Source of the DNA: Bacillus pseudomycoides
GTDB lineage: Bacteria; Bacillota; Bacilli; Bacillales; Bacillaceae_G
Direction: 5' to 3'
Length of the DNA: 53,913 nucleotides
Assembly: GCF_002551005.1 (NCBI RefSeq)
Contig: NZ_NVOY01000022.1
Coordinates: 1 to 53,913, forward strand
Made by a program: the position numbers and the translations under genes. Shown here piece after piece: positions 43,476-51,663 of this stretch. The notes beneath the pieces were generated by a model, which was not told where the DNA came from, did no database searches, and worked only from the letters and a program-made list of their open reading frames with translations. How positions within the stretch are numbered: position 1 is the stretch's first letter; each line of letters opens with the position of its first letter.

Positions 43476-43487
43476 GGAGATTTAAAT

Positions 43488-44915
43488 TTGAAAACACTTT
43501 TACGAAAGAAACCCCTTACGACCGAAGCACCTCGTCAGCTTAATCGAACATTAAGTGCTCTTGATTTAACCTTTTTAGGCATTGGAGCCGTGATTGGGAC
43601 AGGCATTTTCGTTTTAACCGGTATTGTTGCGGCAAAGCACGCTGGTCCTGCTATTATGTTATCGTTTCTCATCGCTGCCTTTACTTGTGCATGCGTTGCT
43701 TTTTGCTATGCTGAGTTTTCATCCTCTATTCCGATTTCAGGAAGCGTTTATACATATGCTTATATGACAGTTGGAGAAATTGTCGCTTTTATCGTCGGCT
43801 GGTGTTTAATGCTTGAATATTTACTCGCAGTTGCTGCGGTTGCCGTTGGTTGGTCTGGTTATTTACAATCACTACTGCTTGGATTTGGAATTAAGCTTCC
43901 GGCCATCATCGCCTCTGCTCCCGGTATAGGAAAAGGAGGCATCATTGATTTACCAGCTGTTCTCATTATCCTTTTTATTACATTACTTTTAAGTAGAGGC
44001 ATTCGTGAAAGCGCACGTATCAATAATGTTATGGTATTAATTAAATTAGCCGTCATCATTGCTTTTATCGTTGCCGGCGCAAAATATGTAAAACCAGAAA
44101 ACTGGACACCGTTTCTGCCATTTGGTTACGACGGAATTATCGCCGGAGCTGCAACTGTATTCTTTGCCTTTTTAGGCTTTGATGCGATTGCAACTGCTGC
44201 CGAAGAAACAAAGAAACCACAGCGCGACCTGCCAATTGGAATTATCGGATCTCTTCTTATTTGTACCGTACTATATATTATCGTTTCTTTTGTATTAACA
44301 GGTATGGTTCCTTACACACAACTAGACGTATCAGATCCAGTTGCTTATGCATTAAGATTTGTTGGTGAAGATACAGTTGCTAGTTTACTAGCTGTAGGAG
44401 CAATGACGGGGATGACAACTGTTATTCTTGTCGTTATGTATGGACAAGTACGCGTCTCCTATGCGATGAGCCGTGATGGACTACTGCCAAAAGCATTATC
44501 TCGCGTCAATCAAAAATTCAAAATTCCTTTAGTAAACACATGGATTATGGGGATTGGCGCTGCGGCACTTGCTGGCTTATTAGATTTACACATACTTGCA
44601 AACCTTGTAAGTATCGGTACATTAACAGCATTCACATTCGTTTGCTTTGCTGTACTAATCCTACGAAAAACACATCCAAACTTACCGCGAGCATTCCGAG
44701 TTCCATTTGTCCCTATCTTGCCAATCATTGCAATTTGCTGTTGTCTATACTTGATGTTCAACCTTTCAAAAGAAACATGGATTGGCTTCGGGGTATGGCT
44801 AACAATCGGTTTATGTGTATACTTTTTCTACTCAAAACGAAACAGTCATTTAATCCTTTCCAAGCCAAACGATGAAAAAAAAAGAAGCGTAAAAAAGCAA
44901 GCTCGCTATCCTTAG
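43488..44915 (+). CDS. Amino acid permease (APC superfamily, cationic amino acid transporter-like, YfnA type)
   Basis: A 475-residue permease with 12-13 helices. Helix 1 reads GIGAVIGTGIFVLTGIVAA, the substrate-binding G-x-G-x-G of APC proteins. FFAFLGFDAIATAAEETKKP in the middle is typical of the CAT/YfnA subgroup. It probably imports a neutral or cationic amino acid. It starts at a TTG with GGAGAGGAG upstream and has a structured leader. Convergent with a small membrane protein gene through a shared terminator. Confidence 0.87.
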   Translation: MKTLLRKKPLTTEAPRQLNRTLSALDLTFLGIGAVIGTGIFVLTGIVAAKHAGPAIMLSFLIAAFTCACVAFCYAEFSSSIPISGSVYTYAYMTVGEIVAFIVGWCLMLEYLLAVAAVAVGWSGYLQSLLLGFGIKLPAIIASAPGIGKGGIIDLPAVLIILFITLLLSRGIRESARINNVMVLIKLAVIIAFIVAGAKYVKPENWTPFLPFGYDGIIAGAATVFFAFLGFDAIATAAEETKKPQRDLPIGIIGSLLICTVLYIIVSFVLTGMVPYTQLDVSDPVAYALRFVGEDTVASLLAVGAMTGMTTVILVVMYGQVRVSYAMSRDGLLPKALSRVNQKFKIPLVNTWIMGIGAAALAGLLDLHILANLVSIGTLTAFTFVCFAVLILRKTHPNLPRAFRVPFVPILPIIAICCCLYLMFNLSKETWIGFGVWLTIGLCVYFFYSKRNSHLILSKPNDEKKRSVKKQARYP

Positions 44916-44931
44916 CGAGCTTGCTTACGTC
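44893..44931. terminator. Bidirectional terminator after the APC permease
   Basis: AAGCAAGCTCGCTA-tcct-TAGCGAGCTTGCTT; TTTTTT follows on the minus strand. It serves both convergent genes. Confidence 0.88.
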
Positions 44932-44932
44932 T

Positions 44933-45133
44933 TCACTTCTGTTCTTTCTTCTTTTTCCAAGTTTCCATACTATCAAAGAAAAAGTTAATAAACAATGCTC
45001 CTAGTCCTCCTAATACAAAGGTTATTAAAAAAAGCTTCCACAGGCTTTTATCTCCCAAAAATTTATATCCGACTAGGAGCACGATACCAACCCATACATA
45101 CTCAAGAATTTGTTTTATCTTTCGGTTTGACAC
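44933..45133 (-). CDS. Small two-helix membrane protein
   Basis: A 66-residue protein with two hydrophobic helices, YVWVGIVLLVGYKFLG (about 12-27) and FLITFVLGGLGALFINFFF (about 35-53), and a basic C-terminal tail (WKKKKEQK). It starts at a GTG with AAGGAGCGG upstream. Function is unknown. Confidence 0.65.
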   Translation of the reverse strand: MSNRKIKQILEYVWVGIVLLVGYKFLGDKSLWKLFLITFVLGGLGALFINFFFDSMETWKKKKEQK

Positions 45134-45213
45134 ATTATCCGCTCCTTCTAAACAATCTCTATTCTATTGTAACATATATTCTACTTCCTCAAGTCCCGAA
45201 TGATCCTTACGCA

Positions 45214-45243
45214 AAAGAGACTTGTCCATGACAAGCCTCTTCC
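45214..45243 (-). terminator. Terminator of the metallophosphoesterase gene
   Basis: AGAGGCTTGTC-atg-GACAAGTCTCTTTT on the minus strand, directly after the stop codon. Confidence 0.75.
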
Positions 45244-45248
45244 CCGCC

Positions 45249-47723
45249 CTATTTGTTTATACTATTCTCAACAAGCCTAGTGGCATCCTCTAATGTGCGT
45301 TGCATACTATCTGCACGTTGGTCCGTCATATTTTGATCACGTACAGCTGCTTCGGCTACTTGTATTTTTTGCTCTAATGCTTTCACTGGTTCATGTTTGT
45401 ATTGCCCTACCTCTGTTCCTACTTGTATCTTTGTTAAGAAATCTTTTGCTCTATTAATCTTTACTTGAAGCTTTTCTTTCGCCGTTTGTGACTGTTCTTC
45501 TGCCACTTTAGAATGTAAAAAGGTTTGATGTGCCGTTTGTAATGATTCATGCCTTGCAACAATTTCTTCTTTTGTTACTGTCATTCTTTCAAACGTTTCT
45601 TTTGCACCGTTATTTGCTTTTTGTAATGCAGCAAACGCTTTTTGTGAATATTGACCAGGTTTCTCTCCAAATTCGTAAGTACCTGCCAATGTTTCTTTTA
45701 CCTTATTCATTTCTTCATATAAGTTTTGGATCTCTTCTATTTTTATGCGATGATTAAACTCCTGATAAGCCGCTTTCACTTCAGAAGGCGTTAATGCCTT
45801 ACTATATAGTCTTGCAAGCGCAACTTTTCCATTTAACGGAACATTACCATTACCAGCGCTTGTTGGATCTGCTCCAATCGCAAATGGTACATTTGGATGA
45901 TACACTTTCCCCGTTACTCGCTGACTATTTGCTTTTTTTCCATCTACATATACTGCGAGTTCACTTCCATTATATGTTCCTGTTAGATGGTATGTTTTAT
46001 TAGCTTCTAGTTGTACACCAATATGTTTATAACTACCACCAATATACGCCCATAATTCTACATAACCAGAACCTGTTGATTCAAATCCAATCCCACCGCT
46101 TTCTGTATTTTCCATAATTGCCTGATTACGAATTCGATTCATAGAAAACGCTGCTTCCAGTGTAAAGGAATCCTTTACCTTTGCTTTTTGCTCATTTGAA
46201 AATGGAATATATCCATATGTATTATCCTGTCCACTTAACTTCATTACGTGTTTCTTTAAAGGTGCCTCATAATCAATTGCTACATTTCCTTTTACACTTC
46301 CATTTGCACCAAACGATGAATAATCTTTAAAAGTACCATCTAAAAAATTCACATCGAATACATCTGCTTTCGGTACCTTCGCATTGGGATCAATTACTTC
46401 TGTATTCGTTTCAAATTCTTCGCGCAAAGGAGCACTACTTTCATTTCCAAATGAATCTAATGCTGTTACTTCTATGTTATATTCCGTATTAATATCGAGA
46501 CCATCTAATGTAAAGGTTAGCTCTTTAGGCACTGGATCCCGGTAGAACTCAGAGAAGGCTACAAGCTGATTTTTCACTTTTCCTATTACTTTCTCTTTTG
46601 CTTGCAAACGGTATGAGTGAACGAGTAAATTGTCTACGGCTTGTGGAAATGTCACTGTCACAGCTGTCTCTGTTATATTCGAAAGTTTCAGCTTTGCCTC
46701 TTGTAAAAATGCCGGTTTTTCCTTATCACGATCTTCTGTATACTTGAAAGATTCTTTTTTTGCTGGAAGTTCTACTACCCACGGCTCACCTGTCCAAGAG
46801 TTCGTATGAAAATCACGGCGATGAATCGTTACTTTTTGATCATCTACTTCTACCAATAAGCCTTGGCTTAATGTTTCAGCTCCCGGCGGCATATTCCCCT
46901 GTACTTTTCCCTTTTCTATTTCCATATAACTAACTGATGATGTACCAACAGACGTAAAGTCTTTTTGGTGAATTGACCTTGGATCATCGAGCGGATAATG
47001 AGAATGACCAGAAAATGTTACAGCTTGTGGATATTCTTTTAAGACTTCATTAATCTTAGCACTATCATTTGTCCCCCATTCATGACTCCCGTACACTGTT
47101 CCTTTAATTTGCTGATGTAAAAAGACAAAGATTGGCTTACTTGGATCAGCTTGCTTCGCTTTTACTAATTCCTGTTTCAACCAATTAATTTGTGTATCTG
47201 AATAATATCCATGTGTCACTCCATTTTCCGGACTCATCACAAGAAAATGATAGCCTTTTACAACTTTGTGATAATAGATAGATTCCATTCCTGTTTTTTT
47301 TAGAAAACGTTTCTGTGCATCTTGTGCAAGTAATCCGTTCCAATAATCATGGTTACCTAAAGCATACATAGCAGTTGTATTTTGGTTTCCATATTGCTTA
47401 TAAGTTTGGAAGAAACGGTCATACTGCTGCGTTGAGCCGCTATCTGTAAAATCACCAACAACTACAAAGGCATCTTGTCTTGGAGCTACTTCGTTTAATT
47501 GCTGCAGCGCTCTTTGAAAACGAAACGTATCATCCGTTCCACTATTTTTAATATGTACATCACTTAACACCGGAAAAACAAGCTTCTTCTCAGACGATTC
47601 TTTCTCTGTTTTTTCTTCTTTTGTTTCCGCAAAACTAGTCCAAGAAAAAGATGTAAATACTAAAAAGAAAACTGCTAAAAAACCAATAAGACCTTTCACT
47701 TTACACAACGTCTTTTTGATCAC
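45249..47723 (-). CDS. Secreted multi-domain metallophosphoesterase
   Basis: An 824-residue exported protein. A Sec signal peptide (basic start, then LIGFLAVFFLVFTSFSWTSF) ends near SFA-ET. The metallophosphoesterase domain has SDVHIK, VVGDFTDSG, LGNHDYW, HQQIKG and FSGHSHYP, the full metal-ligand set. A fibronectin type III-like segment (about 360-455), a LamG/concanavalin-like domain (about 470-690) and a helical C-terminal region with FIVAR-like repeats follow. There is no LPXTG anchor. It probably hydrolyses an extracellular phosphoester and binds a polysaccharide. It starts at a GTG after GAGGAGG. Confidence 0.82.
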   Translation of the reverse strand: MIKKTLCKVKGLIGFLAVFFLVFTSFSWTSFAETKEEKTEKESSEKKLVFPVLSDVHIKNSGTDDTFRFQRALQQLNEVAPRQDAFVVVGDFTDSGSTQQYDRFFQTYKQYGNQNTTAMYALGNHDYWNGLLAQDAQKRFLKKTGMESIYYHKVVKGYHFLVMSPENGVTHGYYSDTQINWLKQELVKAKQADPSKPIFVFLHQQIKGTVYGSHEWGTNDSAKINEVLKEYPQAVTFSGHSHYPLDDPRSIHQKDFTSVGTSSVSYMEIEKGKVQGNMPPGAETLSQGLLVEVDDQKVTIHRRDFHTNSWTGEPWVVELPAKKESFKYTEDRDKEKPAFLQEAKLKLSNITETAVTVTFPQAVDNLLVHSYRLQAKEKVIGKVKNQLVAFSEFYRDPVPKELTFTLDGLDINTEYNIEVTALDSFGNESSAPLREEFETNTEVIDPNAKVPKADVFDVNFLDGTFKDYSSFGANGSVKGNVAIDYEAPLKKHVMKLSGQDNTYGYIPFSNEQKAKVKDSFTLEAAFSMNRIRNQAIMENTESGGIGFESTGSGYVELWAYIGGSYKHIGVQLEANKTYHLTGTYNGSELAVYVDGKKANSQRVTGKVYHPNVPFAIGADPTSAGNGNVPLNGKVALARLYSKALTPSEVKAAYQEFNHRIKIEEIQNLYEEMNKVKETLAGTYEFGEKPGQYSQKAFAALQKANNGAKETFERMTVTKEEIVARHESLQTAHQTFLHSKVAEEQSQTAKEKLQVKINRAKDFLTKIQVGTEVGQYKHEPVKALEQKIQVAEAAVRDQNMTDQRADSMQRTLEDATRLVENSINK

Positions 47724-47831
47724 AAAAATCCTCCTCGCATATATTGTAAAATACAAGAATATTTTAGCGAAACGTTATTAAACTAGTATAAAATAAAGGT
47801 AAAAAATGTTAAAAATTTGTAAAACAAAGTA

Positions 47832-47860
47832 AAAAACCGCCGAAATAAGGCGGTTTTCTT
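47832..47860 (-). terminator. Terminator of the dedA-like gene
   Basis: AAAACCGCC-ttatttc-GGCGGTTTT followed by TTACTTTG on the minus strand. Confidence 0.83.
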
Positions 47861-48464
47861 ATCGACATTCTCTTCTATTTTTTTTCTTAGTAAGCTTGTA
47901 CATAACAATCCCGATTAAGAAAATAGCTATAACCCCTAACATTGGCAACATATACTGCTCTACCATAGCTCCAGCTTTGTGCCAATGCGGGCCAAGTTTC
48001 ATTCCAACATAAATATACAGCGCTGTTAATGGGAACATCGCAACAAATGTATAAATGATAAACTGCCAAATATTCATTTTTGCCATGCCGCATGGAATCG
48101 AAATAAGTGTCCGTACACCTGGAACAAATCGCCCTGTAAACGCCACAGCCGGACCATACTTCGTAAAAAATTGATCTGCTTTTTGAATCTGTTCTTCTTT
48201 TATAAAGAAATACTTTCCATACTTCATTAATAGAGGACGACCTCCGTAATATCCTAAAGCATACAACGTTAACGGTCCTGTCGTTCCTCCAATTGTTCCT
48301 GCTAAAACCGCAACCCAAAAATTCATATCACCTTCATATACCCAATAGCCAACGAGGGGCAGGACAACTTCGGCTGGGACAAATTCAAACGTTAAAGCTA
48401 ACACAACACCAAAATAAGAAAATTGTTTTAAGTAATTAATAAAATCTAAAATCAGTTGTTCCAT
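47859..48464 (-). CDS. DedA family membrane protein
   Basis: A 201-residue DedA/SNARE-associated family protein with about five helices. FEFVPAEVVLPLVGYWVYEG (about 27-46) and the conserved GRFVPGVRTLISIPCGMAKM (about 111-130) are family signatures. DedA proteins affect membrane potential, lipid scrambling and antimicrobial resistance. AGGAGAAAG precedes the ATG. It lies 11 bp after a DUF1232 gene, in an operon under a yybP-ykoY riboswitch. Confidence 0.88.
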   Translation of the reverse strand: MEQLILDFINYLKQFSYFGVVLALTFEFVPAEVVLPLVGYWVYEGDMNFWVAVLAGTIGGTTGPLTLYALGYYGGRPLLMKYGKYFFIKEEQIQKADQFFTKYGPAVAFTGRFVPGVRTLISIPCGMAKMNIWQFIIYTFVAMFPLTALYIYVGMKLGPHWHKAGAMVEQYMLPMLGVIAIFLIGIVMYKLTKKKNRRECR

Positions 48465-48475
48465 CTATCTTTCTC

Positions 48476-48754
48476 CTATTCTACTAATCCATATTTATCC
48501 TGTAAATGAACAGGAGCCATTTTCACAATGCGCTGTAAAATAAATAGGATTACCGTCACATCATCTAGCACACCAAAAAACAATAAAAAATCTGGAATGA
48601 TGTCAAACGGGAACATAACATATCCACATAAGAATAAGATAGAAAGCACTTTCTTCTTCCATTCAACATCCTTCGATATAAAAAATTCACCTAAAAACGG
48701 AATGAATTTACGTACTTGAAAGATTAGACGTACTCTTTTCCACAACTTTCTCAT
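48476..48754 (-). CDS. DUF1232 (YkvA-like) membrane protein
   Basis: A 92-residue protein of the DUF1232 family. Its hallmark is FPFDIIPDFLLFFGVLDDVT (about 48-67), with helices on each side. Function is unknown; many members occur with metal-transport or stress genes. The ATG at 48754 with GAGAAGGAA upstream is preferred over an earlier ATG that would lie beside the attenuator hairpin. It is the first gene after a yybP-ykoY riboswitch and probably forms an operon with the dedA-like gene. Confidence 0.85.
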   Translation of the reverse strand: MRKLWKRVRLIFQVRKFIPFLGEFFISKDVEWKKKVLSILFLCGYVMFPFDIIPDFLLFFGVLDDVTVILFILQRIVKMAPVHLQDKYGLVE

Positions 48755-48792
48755 ATTCCTTCTCCTCTCTCGTTCTCCTATTCCAGCATACA

Positions 48793-48950
48793 AAAAGGAC
48801 CTTTACCGAAATGGTAAAGGTCCTAAAAAGACAATAAGGGGCCCTTACCATGATTGGTAAAGGTCTCACTAACAACACGATTGTTGCCAACAAAGCCGAG
48901 GGTTTCTCCCTGTAATGACGACTTTGCTGCTAGAGCTACTCCCCTTTATA
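48793..48950 (-). promoter_or_regulatory. yybP-ykoY (manganese) riboswitch with terminator
   Basis: On the minus strand the aptamer opens AAAGGGGAGTAGC (48948-48936) and carries AAAGTCGTCATTACAGGGAG, ACCCTCGGCTTTGTTGGCAA and TGAGACCTTTACC before closing with AAGGGCCCCTT. The terminator at 48793-48825 (GGACCTTTACC / GGTAAAGGTCC, then TTTTTG) repeats the ACCTTTACC segment, so switching by alternative pairing is clear. Mn2+ binding is expected to give read-through into the DUF1232-dedA genes. Confidence 0.85.
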
Positions 48951-49039
48951 TACATGTTTGATACCGCTATGGTAAAAGATTTCATCTGAAAAGTCAATGA
49001 TTTTTATCATGTATTAGGACTAGCGTATAAAAATATGAT

Positions 49040-49150
49040 ACATTCATTTTCATTTTTCAACATATAAATCGCTGCCATGTAAAGCACTCGCTTTCTTCTT
49101 TTTGTTTTACCCCTATACATGGCCAGTTGCTCTCGTCTCCCTCAAGAAAA
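49040..49150 (-). repeat. Dispersed repeat family A, near-complete copy
   Basis: The minus strand carries GACGAGAGCAACTGGCCATG, TATAGGGG and ends CATGGCAGCGATTTATATG with TTGAAAAATGAAAATGAATG behind. It lies between the riboswitch and the DUF2935 gene. Confidence 0.68.
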
Positions 49151-49178
49151 GGAGTTTATAACATATATAGTTCTCTCC

Positions 49179-49958
49179 CTAAAAAGGTTTACAATTTGGA
49201 ATCTCAATTCCTGATGACTGCGCGAGTTTTAATAAATAATAGCATTCTTCTCTTGCCATATGATCTGCCATTTTCGCCGAAAATGAACTTAGCACTTGCT
49301 CCGATAACTCTAACTCTTCTAATTCACGAAGAAAACGCGAAAATAAAGTCATTTCTAGCGAAACATCTTTTGTGAACTTCTTTAAAGCAGGGAAAGATGC
49401 TAATTCTGTCCGTAAATAACCAGTCATTTCAACCGCTTTTAAATAAAATTGCTCAAAATACTTCTCATATTTTTCACTCTTTGCTTTTAAACGTTTCTCG
49501 ACGAGGTCTAATTCTCTTGAAATAGCTCCCGCATGGCCAGCTGCATCGGATAGCCAAAGAAGATGATGGTGTAATTCATGAAAAATTGGAGGTGTTTTTC
49601 CTTCCGTTAAATATTTCAAGATTGTTATGTATTCTTCTACTTCATTAACCATATGATTCAAAAATGTCGGTGTAAAATGAATGACAATTTTCCCTTCCAG
49701 TTGTTTACGCATAATATGCAATTTAAACTTTCTCATTGCATTTGCCGCTTCATTTGCCTCATTTGCAAATGTAATTAAGTCAGTAGTCCCAAGTTCCTTT
49801 TTTAATTCATCAAACTTTTGTATAAAATACATTGCACGCTCAATTTCTTCTTTTTCCTTAGGAGCTAAAGCATCCGTTATAAAATGAGCATGATCGCCCA
49901 AAATTTTTAACCAAAATCGATGTTCGAATAATGCATTTTCCTCATAAGCTCGATCCAT
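49179..49958 (-). CDS. DUF2935 domain protein
   Basis: A 259-residue helical protein made of two similar halves of four helices each (ENALFEHRFWLKILGDHAHF and HHLLWLSDAAGHAGAISREL start conserved helices). The spaced His and Glu residues suggest a ferritin- or hemerythrin-like metal-binding bundle, as in the DUF2935 family. Function unknown. Two adjacent ATG codons exist; the second fits the AGGAG spacing better. Confidence 0.8.
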   Translation of the reverse strand: MDRAYEENALFEHRFWLKILGDHAHFITDALAPKEKEEIERAMYFIQKFDELKKELGTTDLITFANEANEAANAMRKFKLHIMRKQLEGKIVIHFTPTFLNHMVNEVEEYITILKYLTEGKTPPIFHELHHHLLWLSDAAGHAGAISRELDLVEKRLKAKSEKYEKYFEQFYLKAVEMTGYLRTELASFPALKKFTKDVSLEMTLFSRFLRELEELELSEQVLSSFSAKMADHMAREECYYLLKLAQSSGIEIPNCKPF

Positions 49959-49991
49959 CATATTCTCCTCTCCGGAATAAACATCTTATGA

Positions 49992-50384
49992 TTACACACC
50001 ATTTGATATTAAACCTTCACTCTCATATTGCGATTGCAACTGAATCATATGTTCATCAGGGTCATAAACAGATATAACTTTCTTCTTCTCTATATAATCT
50101 TCTATTTCTGAGTACATGACTTGATAGTACTCTAGCTTTTTCAATAACTTCTCCGCTTTATGCGATTGTATATTTACTTCGATTTTCGGAAGGACTTGTT
50201 CACAAGGAGCAACAACTTTATTCTTATTTAGAACACAACAAATCCGCATCTCACCTGCATCATACCACACCCCAGGTACATCTAATTGCGGCCTCTCTTT
50301 GCTTGGCCGAAAACCTAATATACCTTCATAAAAATATAGTGTTTTCTTTAAATCTCTCACCTCTAACACAACAAAATGTGCCAT
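49992..50384 (-). CDS. VOC family (glyoxalase/bleomycin resistance-like) protein
   Basis: A 130-residue vicinal-oxygen-chelate fold protein: FVVLEVRDLKKTLYFYEGIL at the start, PGVWYDAG in the middle and KVISVYDPDEHMIQLQS with the C-terminal metal-ligand position. His at the start of the fold (MAHFVV) and Glu/Gln at the end may bind metal. Substrate unknown. The ATG at 50384 follows GGAGG. Confidence 0.82.
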   Translation of the reverse strand: MAHFVVLEVRDLKKTLYFYEGILGFRPSKERPQLDVPGVWYDAGEMRICCVLNKNKVVAPCEQVLPKIEVNIQSHKAEKLLKKLEYYQVMYSEIEDYIEKKKVISVYDPDEHMIQLQSQYESEGLISNGV

Positions 50385-50428
50385 CTTATCCTCCTTTTCC
50401 TTTCCCATCTATTAGTTTTTGTATATGA

Positions 50429-50459
50429 GTCATAAACGATAATTATGTTTGAATACAAT
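50429..50459 (+). promoter_or_regulatory. Candidate sigma-E promoter of cotJABC
   Basis: -35 GTCATAAAC (50429-50437), a 13-nt spacer, and -10 GAATACAAT (50451-50459). This is close to the mother-cell sigma-E consensus; cotJ is sigma-E dependent in B. subtilis. Confidence 0.6.
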
Positions 50460-50495
50460 ACATAATAGCGATGTTTTCCAAAGGAGGTGTCTAGT

Positions 50496-50711
50496 TTGGA
50501 TAAATCAGTGAAATCATACACGCCGTATCACAGTCCACAAGACCCATGTCCACCAATCGGAAAGAAATACTACTTTACTCCGCCCCATTTATATATGGGA
50601 TTTCAGCCAGTAAACTTACCACAATTTTCTCCAAGTGAAGCATTAAAAAAAGGGACATTGTGGCCTGCTTTATATGATTATTATGAAAATCCTTATAAAA
50701 AAGGACGGTGA
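50496..50711 (+). CDS. cotJA: Spore coat protein CotJA
   Basis: A 71-residue, Pro/Tyr-rich protein (YTPYHSPQDPCPPIGKKYYF then TPPHLYMGFQPVNLPQF), as expected of CotJA. The TTG at 50496 has AAAGGAGGTG eight bases upstream. It is required for assembling CotJC into the inner spore coat in B. subtilis. First gene of the cotJABC operon. Confidence 0.9.
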   Translation: MDKSVKSYTPYHSPQDPCPPIGKKYYFTPPHLYMGFQPVNLPQFSPSEALKKGTLWPALYDYYENPYKKGR

Positions 50712-50718
50712 GACCATC

Positions 50719-50982
50719 GTGACGCAACCACTTCCCGATGAATTTTATAAATGGATGGAAGAAATGCAGGAGCTCGATTTTGTCCTAGTTGAACTTACTT
50801 TATATTTAGATACTCATCCTGATGATGTTGCATCCATTAAACAATTTAATGATTTTTCCTATAAACGCAGACTATTAAAACAGCAAATTGAAGAAAAATA
50901 TGGACCTCTTCAGCAATATGGAAATAGTTATTCAAAAGCTCCTTGGGAATGGAATAAAGGACCTTGGCCATGGCAAATGTAA
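50719..50982 (+). CDS. cotJB: Spore coat protein CotJB
   Basis: An 87-residue protein from the GTG at 50719, exactly the length of B. subtilis CotJB. It has FYKWMEEMQELDFVLVELTL then YLDTHPDDVASIKQFNDF and a Trp/Pro-rich C-terminus (KAPWEWNKGPWPWQM). It is translated 7 bp after cotJA; a longer in-frame start would overlap cotJA. It acts with CotJA and CotJC in the spore coat. Confidence 0.92.
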   Translation: MTQPLPDEFYKWMEEMQELDFVLVELTLYLDTHPDDVASIKQFNDFSYKRRLLKQQIEEKYGPLQQYGNSYSKAPWEWNKGPWPWQM

Positions 50983-50995
50983 AGGTGGGGAAAAT

Positions 50996-51565
50996 ATGTG
51001 GATCTATGAAAAGAAATTACAATATCCTGTAAAGGTAAGTACTTGTAATCCAAAACTCGCCAAATATTTAATTGAACAATACGGCGGTGCTGATGGTGAA
51101 TTAGCTGCTGCCCTGCGCTACTTAAATCAGCGCTATACCATTCCTGACAAAGTCGTTGGTTTATTAACAGACATTGGAACGGAAGAATTCGCCCATCTCG
51201 AGATGATTGCGACAATGGTATATAAATTAACAAAAGATGCCACACCGGATCAAATGATAGCGGCCGGTCTTGATGCTCACTACGCTGATCATGATAGCGC
51301 CATTTTCTATCACAATGCCGCAGGCGCCCCTTTTACAGCAACCTACATACAAGCAAAAGGAGATCCAATTGCAGATTTATACGAAGACATCGCCGCCGAA
51401 GAAAAAGCGAGAGCAACATATCAATGGCTCATTAATATGTCCGACGATCCCGATTTAAACGATGGATTACGTTTTCTACGAGAACGCGAAATTGTTCACT
51501 CCCAGCGCTTCCGAGAAGCAGTTGAAATATTAAAAGAAGAACGAGATCGGCAAATTTATTTTTAA
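50996..51565 (+). CDS. cotJC: Spore coat manganese-catalase-like protein CotJC
   Basis: A 189-residue protein of the manganese catalase superfamily. Metal-ligand motifs are GGADGELAAALRYLNQR, DIGTEEFAHLEMIATMV (Glu and His ligands), DIAAEEKARATYQWL and REIVHSQRFREAV. It is an inner-coat protein and probably a Mn catalase. It begins 13 bp after cotJB, with AAAGGTGGGG upstream of the ATG at 50996. A strong terminator follows. Confidence 0.95.
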   Translation: MWIYEKKLQYPVKVSTCNPKLAKYLIEQYGGADGELAAALRYLNQRYTIPDKVVGLLTDIGTEEFAHLEMIATMVYKLTKDATPDQMIAAGLDAHYADHDSAIFYHNAAGAPFTATYIQAKGDPIADLYEDIAAEEKARATYQWLINMSDDPDLNDGLRFLREREIVHSQRFREAVEILKEERDRQIYF

Positions 51566-51610
51566 AATATAATGCACATACTAATTACAGTATGTGCATT
51601 ATATTTTTCT
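51562..51610 (+). terminator. Terminator of the cotJ operon
   Basis: AATATAATGCACATACT-aattac-AGTATGTGCATTATATT followed by TTTCTTTC. Confidence 0.9.
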
Positions 51611-51663
51611 TTCTGATTTTACTAATGTTTCAGTATATACTCACCTTCGCTTCAATTATATAA

